From: GCA-2731375 sp964344935
Lineage (GTDB): Bacteria; Pseudomonadota; Alphaproteobacteria; GCA-2731375
Assembly (NCBI GenBank): GCA_964344935.1
Contig: CAYFPL010000012.1
Location: 55,242-119,241, forward strand
DNA length: 64,000 nt
Reading direction: 5' to 3'
Each line of letters starts with the position of its first letter. Within the stretch, counting starts at the first letter, position 1. The notes beneath the pieces are model-generated. The model saw only the letters and a program-made list of their open reading frames with translations. It made no database searches and was not told the origin of the DNA. A program made the position numbers and the translations under genes. Positions 63,641 to 64,000 of this stretch are shown here, in pieces.

Positions 63641-64000
63641 TTAGGCTTTGCCTTTGCCCTTGCCGTTGTTGCCACTGTTACCGTTGTTGCCACTATTACC
63701 GCTATTGCCACTGTTACCACTGTTACCGCTGTTACCGCTGTTTCCACTGTTGCCGCCTGCGTTGGAGTTGCTGCTGCCGCCGCTGTTTCCACTGTTGCCG
63801 CCTGCGTTGGAGTTGCTGCTGCTGCCGCTGTTTCCACTATTGCCGCCTGCGTTGGAGTTGCTGCTGCTGCCGCTGTTTCCACTATTGCCGCCGGCATTGG
63901 AGTTTGCGCTGTTGCCACCGGCGTTGGAATTGGCGCTGTTGCCGCCGGCATTGGAATTGGCGCTGTTGCCGCCAGCGTTGGAATTGGCGCTGTTGCCGCC
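63641..64000 (-). CDS. C-terminal end of a Gly/Asn/Ser repeat protein, 5' part outside window
   Basis: The minus-strand frame ending at TAA (63641-63643) stays open to the window edge, giving 119 residues composed almost only of Gly, Asn, Ser and Ala. The order is four 9-aa units GGNSANSNA, three 15-aa units (GGNSGNSGSSSNSNA and one GG variant), seven NSG, NNG, NSG, NNG and a Lys-rich KGKGKA end. It is a flexible, hydrophilic tail of a larger protein whose start is not visible, possibly secreted or surface-exposed. Another frame also stays open through the repeats by chance. Its function is unknown; a FecR-domain protein is one possibility given the downstream CHASE2 kinase. Confidence 0.65.
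   Translation of the reverse strand, partial: GGNSANSNAGGNSANSNAGGNSANSNAGGNSANSNAGGNSGNSGSSSNSNAGGNSGNSGSSSNSNAGGNSGNSGGSSNSNAGGNSGNSGNSGNSGNSGNSGNSGNNGNSGNNGKGKGKA
63641..64000 (-). repeat. Coding minisatellite: 27-bp, 45-bp and 9-bp tandem units
   Basis: 27-bp units occupy 63893-64000 (four copies, continuing past the edge), 45-bp units 63758-63892 (three copies), and 9-bp NSG-type units about 63659-63757. All unit lengths are multiples of three, so copy-number change would keep the reading frame. Synonymous differences (AAC/AAT, GGC/GGT/GGA) show that the copies are not recent exact duplicates. Confidence 0.9.

Noticed and set aside
63622..63951. Ala/Thr/Val-rich open frame overlapping the repeat tract
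   Set aside because: It is another reading of the same repeats. The frame ending at 63641 gives a coherent Gly/Asn/Ser pattern with a Lys-rich end and runs unbroken to the window edge.
1..64000. tRNA, rRNA, CRISPR array, insertion sequence, integrase or prophage
   Set aside because: No cloverleaf-like intergenic sequence, spaced direct repeats, transposase, integrase or phage gene was recognised by eye; a tRNAscan or Infernal search was not possible.

Overview
The window reads as a piece of the chromosome of a heterotrophic alphaproteobacterium, most like the Rhodospirillales group. This is inferred from the gene families (fused TAXI-type TRAP transporter, YjbF/YjbH-type exopolysaccharide export, BipA, YajQ, many CoA, amidase and hydantoinase catabolic genes), moderately high GC and dense gene packing; no rRNA or marker gene pins down the taxon. 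I found no tRNA, rRNA, CRISPR array, insertion sequence or prophage. No stretch above 300 bp lacks a gene.

Layout. 1-4.1 kb: the 5' part of a secreted MBL-fold hydrolase, a MATE/ANKH-like membrane transporter and typA/bipA. 4.2-10.7 kb: an Ldh2-type reductase, divergent hutU/hutH (histidine to urocanate to imidazolonepropionate), an acyl-CoA dehydrogenase, a GNAT acetyltransferase and a hotdog thioesterase. 10.8-12.5 kb: glnS. 12.5-19.5 kb: an exopolysaccharide secretion locus, with a YjbH-type outer-membrane protein carrying four internal repeats, a giant multi-SLBB export protein and a divergent YjbF/GfcB-type lipoprotein. 19.7-23.9 kb: a TAXI-TRAP uptake system (binding protein, strong hairpin, fused permease) followed by a universal stress protein. 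23.9-26.6 kb: a FIST sensor plus GAF/class III nucleotide cyclase pair.

26.8-43.1 kb is mostly catabolic. A tight four-gene operon encodes a methyltransferase, an MBL hydrolase, a DAO oxidoreductase and an MlrC peptidase. Then come a GST, an oppositely directed Baeyer-Villiger-type monooxygenase/paiB/yajQ operon, and a six-gene operon (HisD-like dehydrogenase, lambda-crystallin-type hydroxyacyl dehydrogenase, alpha/beta hydrolase, GST, amidase, single-chain biotin-dependent acyl-CoA carboxylase). 43.2-47.3 kb: a secreted cyclase-family protein closed by a textbook terminator, a PAS histidine kinase and an LLM-class flavin oxidoreductase.

47.2-57.3 kb on the minus strand is one apparent eight-gene operon: MetX-like hydrolase, amidase, HpxZ/AtzH-like small protein, HyuA, HyuB, serine hydrolase, ThDP enzyme and membrane desaturase. 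It looks like a pathway for opening a cyclic amide or ureide. 57.4-64 kb: a cytoplasmic alkylsulfatase-type enzyme, a thiolase, a DJ-1/PfpI protein, a CHASE2 sensor kinase and the C-terminal end of a Gly/Asn/Ser repeat protein running off the window.

Most distinctive items: the FIST/cyclase pair whose cyclase has Gln where the substrate-selecting Lys normally sits; the four-module insertion in the YjbH protein next to a six-SLBB exporter; the eight-gene ureide-like operon; the single-chain carboxylase at the end of a catabolic operon; and the coding minisatellite at the right edge.
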